The notes under the pieces were generated by a model. That model saw nothing but the letters and a program-made list of their open reading frames with translations. It was not told where the DNA came from and made no database searches. A stretch of DNA of 35,426 bases from Krasilnikovozyma curviuscula. Taxonomy: Eukaryota; Basidiomycota; Tremellomycetes; Cystofilobasidiales; Mrakiaceae. The stretch lies in contig MVAQ01000223.1 of assembly GCA_014825775.1 (NCBI GenBank), forward strand, positions 1 to 35,426, in the 5' to 3' direction. Below, in pieces: positions 1 through 11,060 of the stretch; position 1 is the stretch's first letter, and each line of letters starts with the position of its first letter. A program made the position numbers and the translations under genes.

Positions 1-2751
1 AGATTACTCTAGGGGAACAGGAATACAGAGAGCAGGGTGAATCTCACTCGGCGACGGCTTCTATTTCCTTCTGTCTCTTTTTCTCTACTTCCTGCTTGGC
101 CAGGCTACCAGCATCCGTCCACATCTTAACACAGTTCTTCCACTTCGATTGAAGGACGGCGTTCCGGATAGCATTGGAGAACTGCTGATTCCGCTTTTTG
201 CTGAAGGTTTTGCCGAAGAGGTCTCCAAACTGTACCAGAAGCTCTCCAGCTGGAACCTTGGGATCAAGAGGTTTAAATCCACCCAGAATATCGGAAGATT
301 CCGTTTGAGTGGACAAGTTGAGAGCGATGAGTGGTCGACGAAGGGTTGTAGCGAGGTGCTGAACGGCCGTGGTTTTTCCTGTACCTGTTTCTCCAACAAG
401 AAGAAGGGGTTCAGAGAGCTGAATTGCTGCTGCCAATCGCTCCAGAAGAATCAAACTTGGTCTTGTGAGAGCGAATGGACGAGTAGGCGACAGTGATTGA
501 TGACGAGTTGGTTTCGAAGCGAGCCGCACACGTCCAACTTGAAGCCCAGTTGAGGCACCACCATCTTCTCCTCCTGTAATTTGGAACACTGGTCTCCTCT
601 TTGTGAGGGCCCATTCATATCGCTCCTTACTTAAACCCAACGCCAGCGCCAGATCGAGCTCAACTTGACTGTAGTGTGAGCTAACCTGAGTTGGACTGGA
701 GCCGACAAATATATCCCGAGCTTCTTCGAAGATCTCTTCTTGGACAATAGGGTTGATCAGCTTTCCTTGATCATCCCAAACACCTTCCACCGAACTCGAG
801 GCAATCAAGCTGCTGACTCGACTAAACAACTTGATGAGATCCCTCAGCCCAAACTCTCTTCCTTTCACCTTGGAGGCTGTGGAACCACTGGTTCCAGCTT
901 TAGCCGTACTCCAAACTGAAAGAAGAGTTCGAGAGAAAGGACCTTGCAAGCGAGGGAATTTCGATTCAAGGATGAGTTGGATTTCTTCGGTGCTGGGTGC
1001 TGGAAGGACGACTTCAAAGAATTTGAGATTTCCAAAGAAGTGAGCTGGAGGGAACACTAATTCGTTTCCGCTGATGATGTCTACTGGTTCGATGACAGTT
1101 GGGCTGACAGTCCGCGTCGCAAACAAGGCGAATCCATCCCCTGCAACCACATCTGGTCTACCAAGCATCTGGAGTACCGGGCGTTGGCCAATGCGTTTTG
1201 TTGGACCCATGAGTCCACTAATAGTAGAGATAAGTGCAAGCATCTCCCCTGAGGCTTTGTCGACATCTTCCAAAACAACCCAACGGCCTTCACTCATGGC
1301 TCGCGCCAACGCACCTTGGACCCAAATGAACTTTCCAGGTTCTTTAGGATCCGAGACATAATTTCCAAGGAGTGACTTAGGATCGATGGAGGTATCTGCA
1401 AGAGAGATATTCAAGATACCCTGTGTCGAAGACGAGAAGAGGTGAGAGTGGAGGTGCGTGAGGAGGTGCGTTTTGCCGGAAGAAGGTGGTGCGGTGAGAA
1501 GAGTTGGGAGTCGAGCTGAGAGGTTGAGCGCAAGAGATTGCAGGGTTTTAGAAGATGTTGGGGTTGGTATGTGTTGGGACAAAAGAATTTCTGCATCTTT
1601 GAGGTTGGAACGTAACAGGAAGATTGTAGAAACGAGGGCGATGCAGCAAGGCACGTCATTGATGTTGAGTAGATACAAGGAATCTTCTTCAGATGTAAAA
1701 TTGTACATAGCGTTTATGAGAGGGAGACCTTTTGAGACTGAAAGGACATTTGAACGCTTGGTCAGTGGTTGACGACGAAGAGGTTGCGTTTGGAGCAGAT
1801 AATTCTGAAGACACTCACAATTGCTCAAACGCTCTTGTTCCTGGACAGCCCAGATGTCAGATAGAGTCCAATATTCAACAACCTGCAGCTCTTGGTTGAA
1901 CTCTGACTCTGAGTGAGCTAACTGAAGTCCTTCAAACCACCGGTAGGATCTCGTGTTTTCTTCACCACTCAGTTTAGCTGTTTCGTTTTCCCAGCCTATC
2001 CTGACAGCTTCACCTATCTCCAGAACTCCCGCATAGATCCTGGTAGCCAACATTCTAGTTGCAATGTCTGGGTGGTAAGCTGGTCCAACGAAGAGCTCAT
2101 GCAAGTCTGGTAGACTGAAGAAGGGCAAGATCTCCGAAGGTTCTATTGACGGTCGAATTGAGAATAGTCGAAGTGAGCTGATGAGGAGTGGGTGTAGAGT
2201 TTGAGGTGAAAGCTGATTGAGCTGTCCTAATGGTGATGCACCAGCGGGGGACAAAGTCAAGAGGCGAGACACGACGCTAATGACCACTGAGGTCAGCAAC
2301 TAAACCACAGACCAACAATTTTGTACAGAAAAGACACTGATACTTACGGCCAAACCTCTTCAACTGCCTCCGATATACTAATTCCTATCACCACTCTCAG
2401 CGCCCACTTCTCCCAGCTCGAATAGGGTTCCGATATCCAAACACCCATGATTGGCATCAGTATTGGCCTGTAGAAATCTACTATCCTAGTCGACAGAGGC
2501 TGGATGGCTAGGAGCTCTGAGAGCACCAAGAGCAGTTGCCGAGGCTGAACATCTTCGTGCTGCTGAAATTTTGGGTAGCCACAGTTGAAGAGGATTTGGA
2601 GAGCTTCAATGGGTAAGAAGTTGAAGGGTGATACAGTGGGTAATTCTTCGGGCTGGATTGATAATGAGTCGAGGAAGAGTCTCGTTTGAGATCTCAGGTT
2701 GAGCTGCAGCGGCGAGTGATACAGCTGGGTGTACTGCTGAGCCAAGGTCAT
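1..2751 (-). CDS. MDN1: Midasin (Rea1/Mdn1), giant AAA ATPase of 60S ribosome assembly, 5' part only
   Basis: Dynein-like AAA ATPase that uses ATP to strip assembly factors from pre-60S ribosomes in the nucleolus and nucleoplasm. Exons on the minus strand: 2751-2348, 2276-48 and 8-1 (continuing off the left edge), with introns 2347-2277 (71 nt) and 47-9 (39 nt). About 880 of the roughly 5000 residues expected are present. They cover the helical N-terminal region (residues 1 to about 390), the first AAA module (P-loop APPSSGKT near 400, Walker B VVLEDVDKA about 75 residues later) and the start of the second (P-loop GETGTGKT near 765). The first P-loop has Ala where the consensus has Gly. The ATG at 2749-2751 is the first Met in an open frame and leads straight into the conserved region. 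It lies downstream of the MFS gene on the same strand. Family call is secure from the two midasin-type P-loops. Confidence 0.92.
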
Positions 2752-3212
2752 AGTGAAATGGTTTGGGGATGACGAGACCAGCTACTAAATCAGCTAGTAC
2801 TCTTCTGTTGCTGATGTTAACCAATCCTGGTAAGGAAAGGGTGTGAGGGATCAATCTGAAATCCAGCTCTCACTCGTCTGTAATATTTTCGGCTGACTGT
2901 GGCGCTGCCTCACGATCGAAGGACCTGCTATAGGTCGCCTGAACGTCTCAAAGTTAGGCATCGGTTGGTGTCGTTCGTTCAGCTGAACTTGAGGAAAGAG
3001 CTAGTTGACTACATAGAAGCGACAGCAACATTTTCTGGCTTGCTCCTTTTTGCCGTCGCAAAACAAAACAAACACCTCGCTGATTTGGGTTTCTCGTAAA
3101 AGGCAATTGTTTCGTACAAAACAACAATAATTGGGTACATAGCGAAATATATTATAATCTAATTAAATGTAATAGCGGGACTTCAAATCTAGATTGTGAG
3201 TAAATATGGGAT
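2752..3212. other. Intergenic, MDN1 5' side / MFS 3' side
   Basis: A 461-bp gap between two minus-strand genes, holding the MDN1 promoter and 5' leader and the MFS 3' UTR. An AT-rich run around 3110-3180 may hold the MFS poly(A) region. I see no further gene. Confidence 0.5.
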
Positions 3213-5321
3213 CTATGCTTGAACAGTGCCATCTCTAACTTCAGGTTGACTCTCTTCATCCGCCATTTTAGGGCTGCGGTACGTAATCACAAACAGCAGT
3301 CCAATAAAGACGATGAAGGCAAGCAACATCCAAAAGCCATCTTCGGATCCAGTCCAGTCCCTGATGTCTCCGTGAGAGAACGAACCAAAGAGGCCCTGTT
3401 GGATGGAGAGACCAACGACAGCGCCGACTGGAAGGTGTAAGGAAGATAGTCAGCACACTATCAAGGCAGCAAGAGTGAGGCAGATATTGTGTACCTTGAA
3501 GCAGGACGTTGAAGAACGCTCCACTGACTCCGGCCATGTTTTCAGGTGTCGACATGATCAGACCAACAGTAGCGCTGAGGAAAGCCATCATGAGGCCGAA
3601 ACTGGCAATGGAGTATCCGGTGAACAGGAATTTCCAGTAATTGACACCTTCTCCACCACCAGATAGAGCCATCAAAATGTCTCCAATCGCAGCCACTGAA
3701 AGAGGTGGAAAGACATCAGTATCAATGCAGAGCTGGGCAGAGAGGATGTTGCTATTTACAAGTAAGACCAACAATGACAGTCAATCGCGGTCGGCTCAGT
3801 ACTTTGGGAAACATCGTCGCGAGAACTCCAAAGACGAGTGCTGAGATACCCTGGGGTAGGACACGAACAGCCGTCAAGATTGGAGAGTGGCCGAGGGCAC
3901 CTTGAGAGTATGTGGCGAGTTGAGTTTGAGATGATGCCCAAACCATGTAAGGACTGAGATGACAGGAAATGGTCGCTCTCAGTGAGGGCGAGAAGGAGAG
4001 GTATAGAGAACGTGAAAACTTACATTAAAGCGACAATGACCCAGGACAGGAAGTTCTTGATCTTCCAGGTTTCCTTGGGAAGGATTGCCATATCGGATGA
4101 CAGTTGAGCCTCTAAATTCGCCGACCGTGATTAGATAAAACTCGTCTGAAAGATACTGAGCAGGCTACTACTTACCCCAGAAGAAAAAGGCTGGGAAGCC
4201 AGCCATACTGATCAAGAAAGGTGCCAAGAATCCAGCATCAGTCCAACCCTTGATATTTCCCTCAGTAAGACCCAGAATGAAGAGCACCAAAGTGACAAGG
4301 ATAATTAGAGAGCCAATGATGTCGAGCTTTTTGTATCTTGGAGTGACAGCTTCAACGTCAATGGCAGTCTTCTCCGAATCCGATGAGGATGGCAATTCTG
4401 GTGGAAGAAGAAGCCAGGCCAAGAGTGTGAGAGGGATGACGATGATCGCAATGAAGCGGAATATCCAGTTCCAACTGGCTAGCTCTAGAAGGCCAGCGAA
4501 AAGCAGGCCTGGAAGGGGATGGAACGGAGTCAGGGCATTGTACTCGAGCGAATCGAACAGCAAATTAAACGTACCGAGTACATTTCCGAGTGCGCCTGAC
4601 AGCTGGAATATACCCAAATACTTCTGCTGCTCAGCTGGGTTGGGGAAGAGATGGACAATGATGTTGATGGCTGCTGGGATAGTCAAGCTCCCAAATATAC
4701 CAGCGATTGCTCTCAGGACAAGAAAAGCGTATTTGTTGGTCGCGAAGGAGATACCGATACACAGTATGCCCAAACCCATGAAACCAGTTAGGAAGAGCTT
4801 TTGGGGAGAGTACAAATCTGCCAGCCTTCCTGCCAATAGCAAGAAAGCAGCGAAGGTCATAGAGTACGATGTGATAATCTGCGCGAAGATATGTGAACAG
4901 TCAGGATACTGTTTCATTTCCTGAGAGCGCCCGCAGACATCACATACCCATGCTGATGACTCGAGGCCAAGTCCAATATCCTCAGCGATGGCGCTTGTTG
5001 CTACGAAACAGGCACTGACGTTCATAACGTCGATGACTACGAGGATCAAGCTGAGATCAGTGTGATGATCGTACTCTGTAAAAAAAAACAATCGCGCAAC
5101 TTACACTGCGACATGGAAAAAATCAGAAGCAAGAGCAACTTCTTCGCATTGGACAACACAGATAAATTGTTGAGGGTCGAAGTTTCACTGTGAGCCTCCT
5201 GTTCAGCTCCAACCTTCTTGGTAGCGAGGGCATCAGCGATGGCTTCTGAGAAAGGAGGTGCAAGGGTGACTGCGTCGTCCATAGTTGAAGCACTTGATGA
5301 TATTACTTGTTCTGAAGACAT
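3213..5321 (-). CDS. MFS transporter, DHA2-like (14-TM) drug:H+ antiporter type
   Basis: Plasma- or vacuolar-membrane proton antiporter or exporter; substrate unknown. Minus-strand exons 5321-5105, 5036-4948, 4878-4575, 4508-4176, 4111-4024, 3953-3760, 3695-3495 and 3427-3213 give 546 aa, exactly in phase. The acidic-to-polar N-terminal tail (about 65 aa) is followed by SMSQFIDVMNVSA in TM1, which resembles the MAQFLD-type start of this family. The loop 2-3 motif A reads GRLADLYSPQKLF. About 14 hydrophobic segments follow, then a short charged tail ending GTVQA. The intron at 4574-4509 is 66 nt and keeps frame, so naive translation runs through it, but it has a GTACGT donor and a CCTGACT branch. 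Relatives include Atr1-like and aflatoxin-efflux-type pumps; which substrate applies cannot be read from sequence. Confidence 0.9.
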
Positions 5322-5420
5322 TGGTCAAGGAAATCTATCGGGGCAATGGAACAGAATATGAGAGGTGGTGACAGTGCTGGATGAGAATAGAGAGTTGAGA
5401 AAGGCTAATACCCTCCCCAC

Positions 5421-5426
5421 TTTATA
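5421..5426 (-). promoter_or_regulatory. TATA-like element upstream of the MFS gene
   Basis: TATAAA on the minus strand, about 100 bp upstream of the MFS ATG at 5321, embedded in GGGTATAAAGTGGGG. Spacing fits a core promoter; this is motif plus position only. Confidence 0.4.
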
Positions 5427-5854
5427 CCCTTACCTCCTCTTGGACAACCCTCCACCATAGCAAGCTGACAATGCATTTTTCGCTGCTGGCTAGTTTCCTT
5501 AGCGATAAAGCTTCTTGCTTGCTGAGTGCATTTCGGTGCTTACCAAGATTCGAGACAACGCGCGTCATTGGGGCAGGTGTGATTTCTTACCACCGAACAG
5601 ACCAGAAAGATGGCTCGGACAGCTTGTACACCGAGTGGAAAAGATGCTGGACTAACGATGCATACAAATAGAAGGTGGTTGAGCCAAAGTTCTAAATGGA
5701 AAATCCGAGTGGCGAACAAATGATTAGGTATACGCAGTAAGGCTGTTTAGTTTTGATGGGGAAAACCCTAGGGCATATAAATAAAAAAACATACATTCAA
5801 CAGAGGTACATCATATTTAATGCATTGACTGGCAGTATCCTTCTAGGGAGGGGC

Positions 5855-5859
5855 AAAAA
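5855..5859 (-). terminator. Pol III terminator (T5) of tRNA-Ser
   Basis: A run of five T on the minus strand, 15 nt past the tRNA discriminator base at 5875; the expected form and place of an RNA polymerase III stop. Confidence 0.7.
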
Positions 5860-5874
5860 GTCAGATTTAAGCCT

Positions 5875-5966
5875 CGAGAACTGCAGGATTCGAACCTGCG
5901 CGCCCAGAGGGCATCGCCTATATGACTTATAGCAGGGCGACGGAGTAACCACTGTCCCAAATTCCC
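5875..5966 (-). tRNA. tRNA-Ser (anticodon GCU) with 10-nt intron
   Basis: Minus-strand type II tRNA. The acceptor arms GGGAATT (5966-5960) and AGTTCTC (5882-5876) pair over all seven positions, with two G-U pairs, and G73 is the discriminator expected for serine. The D arm is GGAC/CTCC, with one mismatch. The anticodon stem TCGCC/GGCGA is followed by a long variable arm (GCCC/GGGC) and a T arm GCAGG TTCGAAT CCTGC. The loop reads CU-GCU-A, then a 10-nt intron at 5929-5920 inserted one base 3' of the anticodon, the canonical place. The anticodon GCU reads AGC/AGU serine codons. CCA is not encoded. Confidence 0.87.
5886..5896 (-). promoter_or_regulatory. Internal B box of the tRNA gene
   Basis: GGTTCGAATCC on the minus strand is an exact match to the B-box consensus GGTTCGANTCC bound by TFIIIC, lying inside the T arm. 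Confidence 0.75.
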
Positions 5967-6385
5967 AATTGGAGATATTCTCTGCTACATTACAGTCATT
6001 GCTCGTCGAATTGCAATTTTAGACATAACTTTCCATCGACTTTTCAAGCTTAATCAGGGCAATGAGTAACAATTGTTTGAAAATGAGGCAAGAACTCAAC
6101 GTAGGAGAGCTTAGGGCTGTTAAGCTGCATCTACCAAAATATCCTCTAGAGTCCATTATTGCGCCGAGTCACGGTGAACATAGTCGTCTTTCAGTGTTCA
6201 AATATTTCACAGCTTCATTTTAAATTATGAGCTTCTAGAGTGATATTATACTGTCTCGTGAAGTTAAGAAGTGGTCATTGATGGGAAAAGGCCTGCAACG
6301 TCTGTCGTTGTCCGGCGCCATCGCTGAGTGCAAAGCTTGAACGTGTCTGTTCCGCACCCTTCCTCCGTTCACTATCTAACACTAT
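5967..6385. other. Intergenic between tRNA-Ser and FLX1
   Basis: A 419-bp gap holding the 5' flank of the tRNA gene and the 3' UTR of the carrier gene. I see no gene in it. Confidence 0.5.
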
Positions 6386-7722
6386 CTAAGGTTTTGCCGC
6401 AGCGTCGAATCGACTCTGCGCTGTCGTCCTAAAGAACCAAGAGAGATTCTCATAGAAGACGAAGAAAGCGCATGTCCCAGGGATGATTCTGATGGCGTTG
6501 GTTCCCAGCCCTTTATAGAAAGCAGTCACTCCCTCTTCTCTGAACGTCCTGGAAATGGTTGTTGGTATATCTGGGTAGCTGTTCGCTATAGATGTGTTCT
6601 GCGATAGAAATAAGGCTGTTGAAGACGTGGTTTACTATTCAATGTGGTTGATTGTTCTTACTTGTATTCGAGCCCGGACCACTTGATATGGATATGTGAC
6701 CGCTATCGCAAGCATTTTCGAAGCACCAGATGCCATGATGTACTCAGTGTTAGACTAAAGGGATTAAGAGCGTGACGGGTGTCATTATTGAGGCTAACGA
6801 TTCATCACATGGAGCCGAAAACTCACGAGCTTCTCGTCATCATCAGTCCATTGTCTATCTGTTTTAGCAAATCTGGCCTTTTTTAGATCCCCTCTTCGTT
6901 TCTTGATCTCTTCGTAAGCTGCAAACTGAATCGACCCGTTCGTTACACCCACCAATGCTAATAAACTGCCCTTGTACAGCCCTTTCACGCCCTCCGTTCG
7001 GTACACATTCGCCAGCCCACCTTAAAAAAGTCCAATCAAGAAGAAAACGCTCTATTCAGAGAGCTACACAATGCCTGAAGTGATGAAAGCGCAACTTACT
7101 AAACAGCCCACTGTAACTTCCTTCCGCACCCGGCCGCGTCGCAAACATTCTGGTCTTTACTACCCAAATAGGATTTGTCAGCATTGCTGTTATAGCACCT
7201 GTGGGTGGTAAGAAGAGCATTAAATTCAGGAAGCCGAAGAGATACAGGAGCAGGAATGACTGACTAGCTTCTGCAGCGGCTAGCAGGTGCTCTGAAGCTG
7301 ATAACCTGACAGAAGGATCGCCTCCCTGCATTTGGCTCTTAATTCCCGTGTACCTGTACGATGCTCCATGAGATCTCAACGCCGTTGATACCAAAACCTG
7401 TTGCGACGAATACTCACCAAAGGAAATACAGCCCCCAACTACTCGCATTACCAGCAACGTTTGCACTCAGCCCTCTGTAAAGACCTCTCATCCCATCCTG
7501 TGTGACAGCATCTTTGATAGCTCCGTAGACTTGAGTGCCAAACCGTCGTTTCGTCCCTATATCAGCCGAGGACGCTAAACTTGGCGACGAAGCGACTTGA
7601 AATCTGACTTTGACGAGATCCAGAGGGTGCATTACTAGAGTTGTGAACGTCCCTGCTGTCAAGCCTGCTACGGCATGGTCTACTGCTGCTGATCCAAAGA
7701 GAACCGGCTTGTCGGTTGCCAT
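6386..7722 (-). CDS. FLX1: Mitochondrial carrier, FAD/folate transporter type (Flx1/SLC25A32)
   Basis: Six-TM inner-membrane carrier expected to move FAD or folate into mitochondria. Minus-strand exons 7722-7418, 7353-7265, 7198-7100, 7020-6827, 6754-6662 and 6598-6386 give 330 aa in phase. The three repeat signatures are HPLDLVKVRFQ, NPIWVVKTRM and YPYQVVRARIQ. The Trp in the second and PYQVVRAR in the third are hallmarks of the SLC25A32/Flx1 branch rather than of generic carriers. The length is normal; an extra charged loop (KRRGDLKKARFAKTDRQW) lies before the third repeat. The start ATG at 7720-7722 gives the usual short N-terminus before TM1. Folate and FAD carriers cannot be separated from sequence, so the symbol is by homology to the yeast gene. 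Confidence 0.9.
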
Positions 7723-8325
7723 GGGCGAGGTGGTTTCGAAATTGCGTACGGCGACGAGGCTACAACTTTATCTGAGCTGATTGCACACCTTGAAAATATT
7801 GCAAATGGTGTCAATGTTGAAAAGAAGGCTTGGTGATGGTCGGGGCTTAAAAATGGTTAGACAGGTGTCCTTCAGTAAAAACTTCTGAGCACAAGTCGCA
7901 ATCAACGATTTCTTGCAATAATTCTATGCCAATTAAACCTGGTGGTTGCACGACCCAGAGACAAAAGGAAGAGAAGTTGACTTATGCTCCATGTTCCAAA
8001 GGATGGAATAAGAGTACAGCCCTCTATTATTGTCGAATGCGCCTCGGTCGGATTGATTGAGCGAAACTCAAAACTTCTCGTAGTGGTAGGCGAATCAAGA
8101 AGACAACAAATACATCATCCAGGAACCTCACAAATACAAATACTATGAATTCAAAGCAACTCGCATTCTAATGCGACGCACTGAAACTGCTGATTGATGA
8201 TATGTTCACGTTCGTAACGGATTGCTGAGGGTATCATCGAATAAGGTATCATCATTTTGATTAGATTAGACATTCGGTCGGTAATCAGTGTAGTTGATAA
8301 GACTTTGTTCGTATCACTGATACCT
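7723..8325. other. Intergenic between FLX1 and the Red1-like gene
   Basis: A 603-bp gap between two minus-strand genes. It should hold the FLX1 promoter and 5' leader and the 3' UTR of the zinc-finger gene. No coding frame or RNA gene could be supported. Confidence 0.5.
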
Positions 8326-10770
8326 TCAGGGCATTACCAGACGTTGGCAAACAAGGTGAATCATTCTTGAAGTGTCGTCGTTGTCGCTGTGCCTCAACGA
8401 GGAAGAGGTTGAAGACATTTCAAGACCCAGACAAGCTATGATCTCGTCATCTTCAGTAGGTAATGTTGAGTTGTCTTAAGAGCAGGCCGATAAAATGCTG
8501 AGATATTCGTGATAAACACTTACCTGAAAGCCTTAAATCTCGTAGGTGGTAGCCAGATTTACAGGTTCGATCACAACAGACACCACCTGCTGCTTCGAAT
8601 CGACAACCTGTTTGAAGAGGATCAATATGGTCTAGCTGCTTAGCTCGAAGAAGAGAAATCATGTTATTGGTCAATGTGAAAGAACTCGAAAGCACCGCCA
8701 AGGGTTGAATAGCATCAGCGTTGTGAGTTGGTATAGACAGATAGTCTTCAATTGGTGGAGAATATAACATTGTTGGAGTGTTGTTATTATTGGTCTATGA
8801 GAAAGGAAGGATCAAATTGGTTTGTTGCAGAAGTATTTTCGTTGTATTGGTGAAAGCATACCAGTGAAACTGCACAATTAAGAAGAACAAAGAGCGATCA
8901 GCAACAGCCCGAGTACCATAAATGATAAGCAAGATAGAAATTACCATTTCTTTGGCCTGAGAAACGTTCAAAAGGATGTGAGAAACGGTCTAGTATGACG
9001 AAAGACAGACGTGAGACTCGCCAGTTGCAGTTTCTTCCGGTCTAACATAATGTTCTGTAATCAACACCGAGTTCCGGATGATCAGCGAACATAACGGAGA
9101 TGAGCAAAGGAAAGTGGGAAGAAGATTACACACTCTGCTTAATATCTTTCTGCGTCGTGGTGAGCAGGTTGAGCTCCTCAGACGGGGTATTTATTTCGTC
9201 CGCATGATTATCCACAGCTAGAACTCTAGACTCTGGATGGCTATGCGCTGCATTCTTATCCTCTGTGCGGATGTCAACTGCTTCCTGCAACTTCTCCGCG
9301 GCACTAGCTGTTTGTTGCAAAGACGCAGCCAGAGATGAAGAAGGATTCGGCGCCGATATTGGTATCATTGTGGGTAACGCTGAGGTTGACGCAGCTGGAA
9401 CGATTGGTGTGGTCGACGAGGTTACTGCTTTAGCCGTCGGGGCGCTGTTCTTCCGCTTCTTCCCTTCCAGCATCGTAATTAACGCCGTCAGCCTCTGGAT
9501 CTCTGACTCCTTCTCTTTGAGTTTCAGATTTTCTTTCGATGGGTCTTCAACTCTGAACGTAGGTGTCGTCGTTCGCCGCCCGTCCTCTTCGTCTGAATCT
9601 TCGTCGTCCGAGATATCGATGATTAATCGCTTTTGCGTCATGGAAATGAGCGGTTTTCGGTGTACTGGAGTTGAACATGTCGATGCTGACGATGACAACT
9701 GATCATCAACATCAAGGATTTCAGGTCTGCCGTTTGCTGGTTTGAAGTGTCGAGGTACTGGAGAGACTGCTGACGGAGTAAACAAATTGCCATTGAGGGT
9801 ACTTTCTTCACCGAGTCTGAAAGAAGAGGATGAAGAAGCTGAAGTGGGTGGTATGAGCGTCGTCTGTTCTGCTGAAGATGAGGGGTGTGATACGACAGGA
9901 CCTTTAGAGCTCGATGCCCCTCCAGTTGCCGAGGCTGAAGAAGATGGTAGGTTATGCACAGAAAGCTGTGTAGGATGATGCGGAAGAACCATCAGATTTT
10001 GATGATGTGATTGCGGCTGAAGTTCTTGTTGAAGGTGGTTCATCATCGGAAAGCGAATGTTTAGGTCCAAACATAGCATTTGAATCGCTGGTACGCTAAT
10101 ACCTTGAGATGCAATATACTCTACTGGAACTCCCCAAGATAGCATTTCAATGAATGCTGCTCGTAGCTGAGCGTATTCTGCTTTGGAGACTTGAAAAAGC
10201 AATTGGCGTCACCGTTAGCGCAGGACCAATATGATTCGAAGAGCCAAAATGAAAGGGCATACTGTTCAGCAGCTTGGCAGCATCATCTAATACTTCTGAT
10301 TCTGCTGTAAATGTTGGTGGTATCATTGAGAGACGTGGGAGGAGACTACGATGCAGCTGAGAATGACTGGACGAACTCGCTAGCAAACCTACGGACGAAT
10401 GTGGGTATGGTGGTGGTCCTGAGCTATTATTTCCAGAAGCTTGTATTGAAGATCCAATGGGGAAGTTCGTTTGAGACGGAAGAGGTGTTGACTGAAGTAC
10501 GACAGGTGCTGCAAGGGGGATGGGAGTTTCGTCGTCGTCTGTGATTTCCCCCTCTTCACGCTCTTCTTCTTCTTCGTTGTCGTCATCAATGACAATGGTT
10601 TCATTTGTAGAGCCACTGCTCGTGTCATTTAGCTTCAACTTCTGCCGACTGCTCTGCCGGATTTCGCCCTCTTCCGCTGAATCTTTGCGTTTCTTTGTCT
10701 TTAGAGCAAGGAGACGCAGTGAATTCAGGTCGACTGGTGGCTTGGGTGTCATTACTTGAGATTCTACCAT
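8326..10770 (-). CDS. Red1/ZFC3H1-like CCCH zinc-finger protein (nuclear RNA surveillance)
   Basis: Minus-strand exons 10770-10263, 10189-9132, 9054-9018, 8956-8945 (12 nt), 8869-8862 (8 nt), 8794-8524 and 8450-8326 give 672 aa. The protein is mostly low-complexity Ser/Pro. Two EEGEI acidic motifs lie near the N-terminus, a Lys/Glu-rich segment (KEKESEIQRLTALITMLEG) looks like a short coiled coil, and one zinc finger C-x8-C-x4-C-x4-H (C605, C614, C619, H624) carries the GG and HLRDL context of the zf-C3H1 type. EDGEI motifs plus this finger are the signature of ZFC3H1 and S. pombe Red1, scaffolds linking the Mtr4-type helicase to the nuclear exosome (MTREC/PAXT). The role is inferred. An in-frame ATG at 10944 would add 58 residues; I prefer 10770 because the start MVESQ leads into the basic motif and leaves a 290-bp shared promoter with the divergent gene. 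Confidence 0.62.
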
Positions 10771-11060
10771 TGGAGCCGAAACTGACACATTCCAGTTTCG
10801 TTGGCAAGGGGAAGAGAGAGAAAGAAAGTGTAAAATCGGATCGACGTTGGCGGGAACGCTTCGTTTGTCCAAAATCGTTTCTCTCTTCCGACCAGAGTTA
10901 TCATAGCTTTCGTCCAACGTTATTAATCCTGGTGAGAATAACATCTAAAATTCCTATCTGTCCTGTTCAAAGGAAGATACTCACACTCGTTTCTTCACGT
11001 CCGTTTCCTGAATGCAGCTCTCTTCGCGAGCCTCATAACAAGGGGAAAGCACGGATCAAG
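10771..11060. promoter_or_regulatory. Divergent promoter region
   Basis: 290 bp between the start codons of the Red1-like gene (minus) and the cysteine-rich membrane gene (plus), presumably holding both promoters. The minus strand stays open as far as the ATG at 10944, so part of it could be coding. Confidence 0.45.

Larger units (their letters stand above)
5322..5874. other. Intergenic upstream of the MFS gene
   Basis: A 553-bp gap holding the MFS promoter and 5' leader and the 3' flank of the tRNA gene. A TATA-like element and the tRNA terminator are listed separately. I see no convincing coding sequence. Confidence 0.5.

Noticed and set aside
8100..8330. Possible box C/D snoRNA (TGATGA and CTGA motifs)
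   Set aside because: The C-like box has the wrong first base, the boxes are not flanked by a terminal stem, and no guide target could be shown.
9265..10760. Long plus-strand open frames opposite the Red1-like gene
   Set aside because: They mirror the Ser-rich low-complexity coding strand; no start context, splice structure or domain.
10771..10944. Upstream ATG at 10944 as start of the Red1-like protein
   Set aside because: It is open but adds 58 residues without family features and leaves only 116 bp for two divergent promoters; kept as an alternative in the entry.
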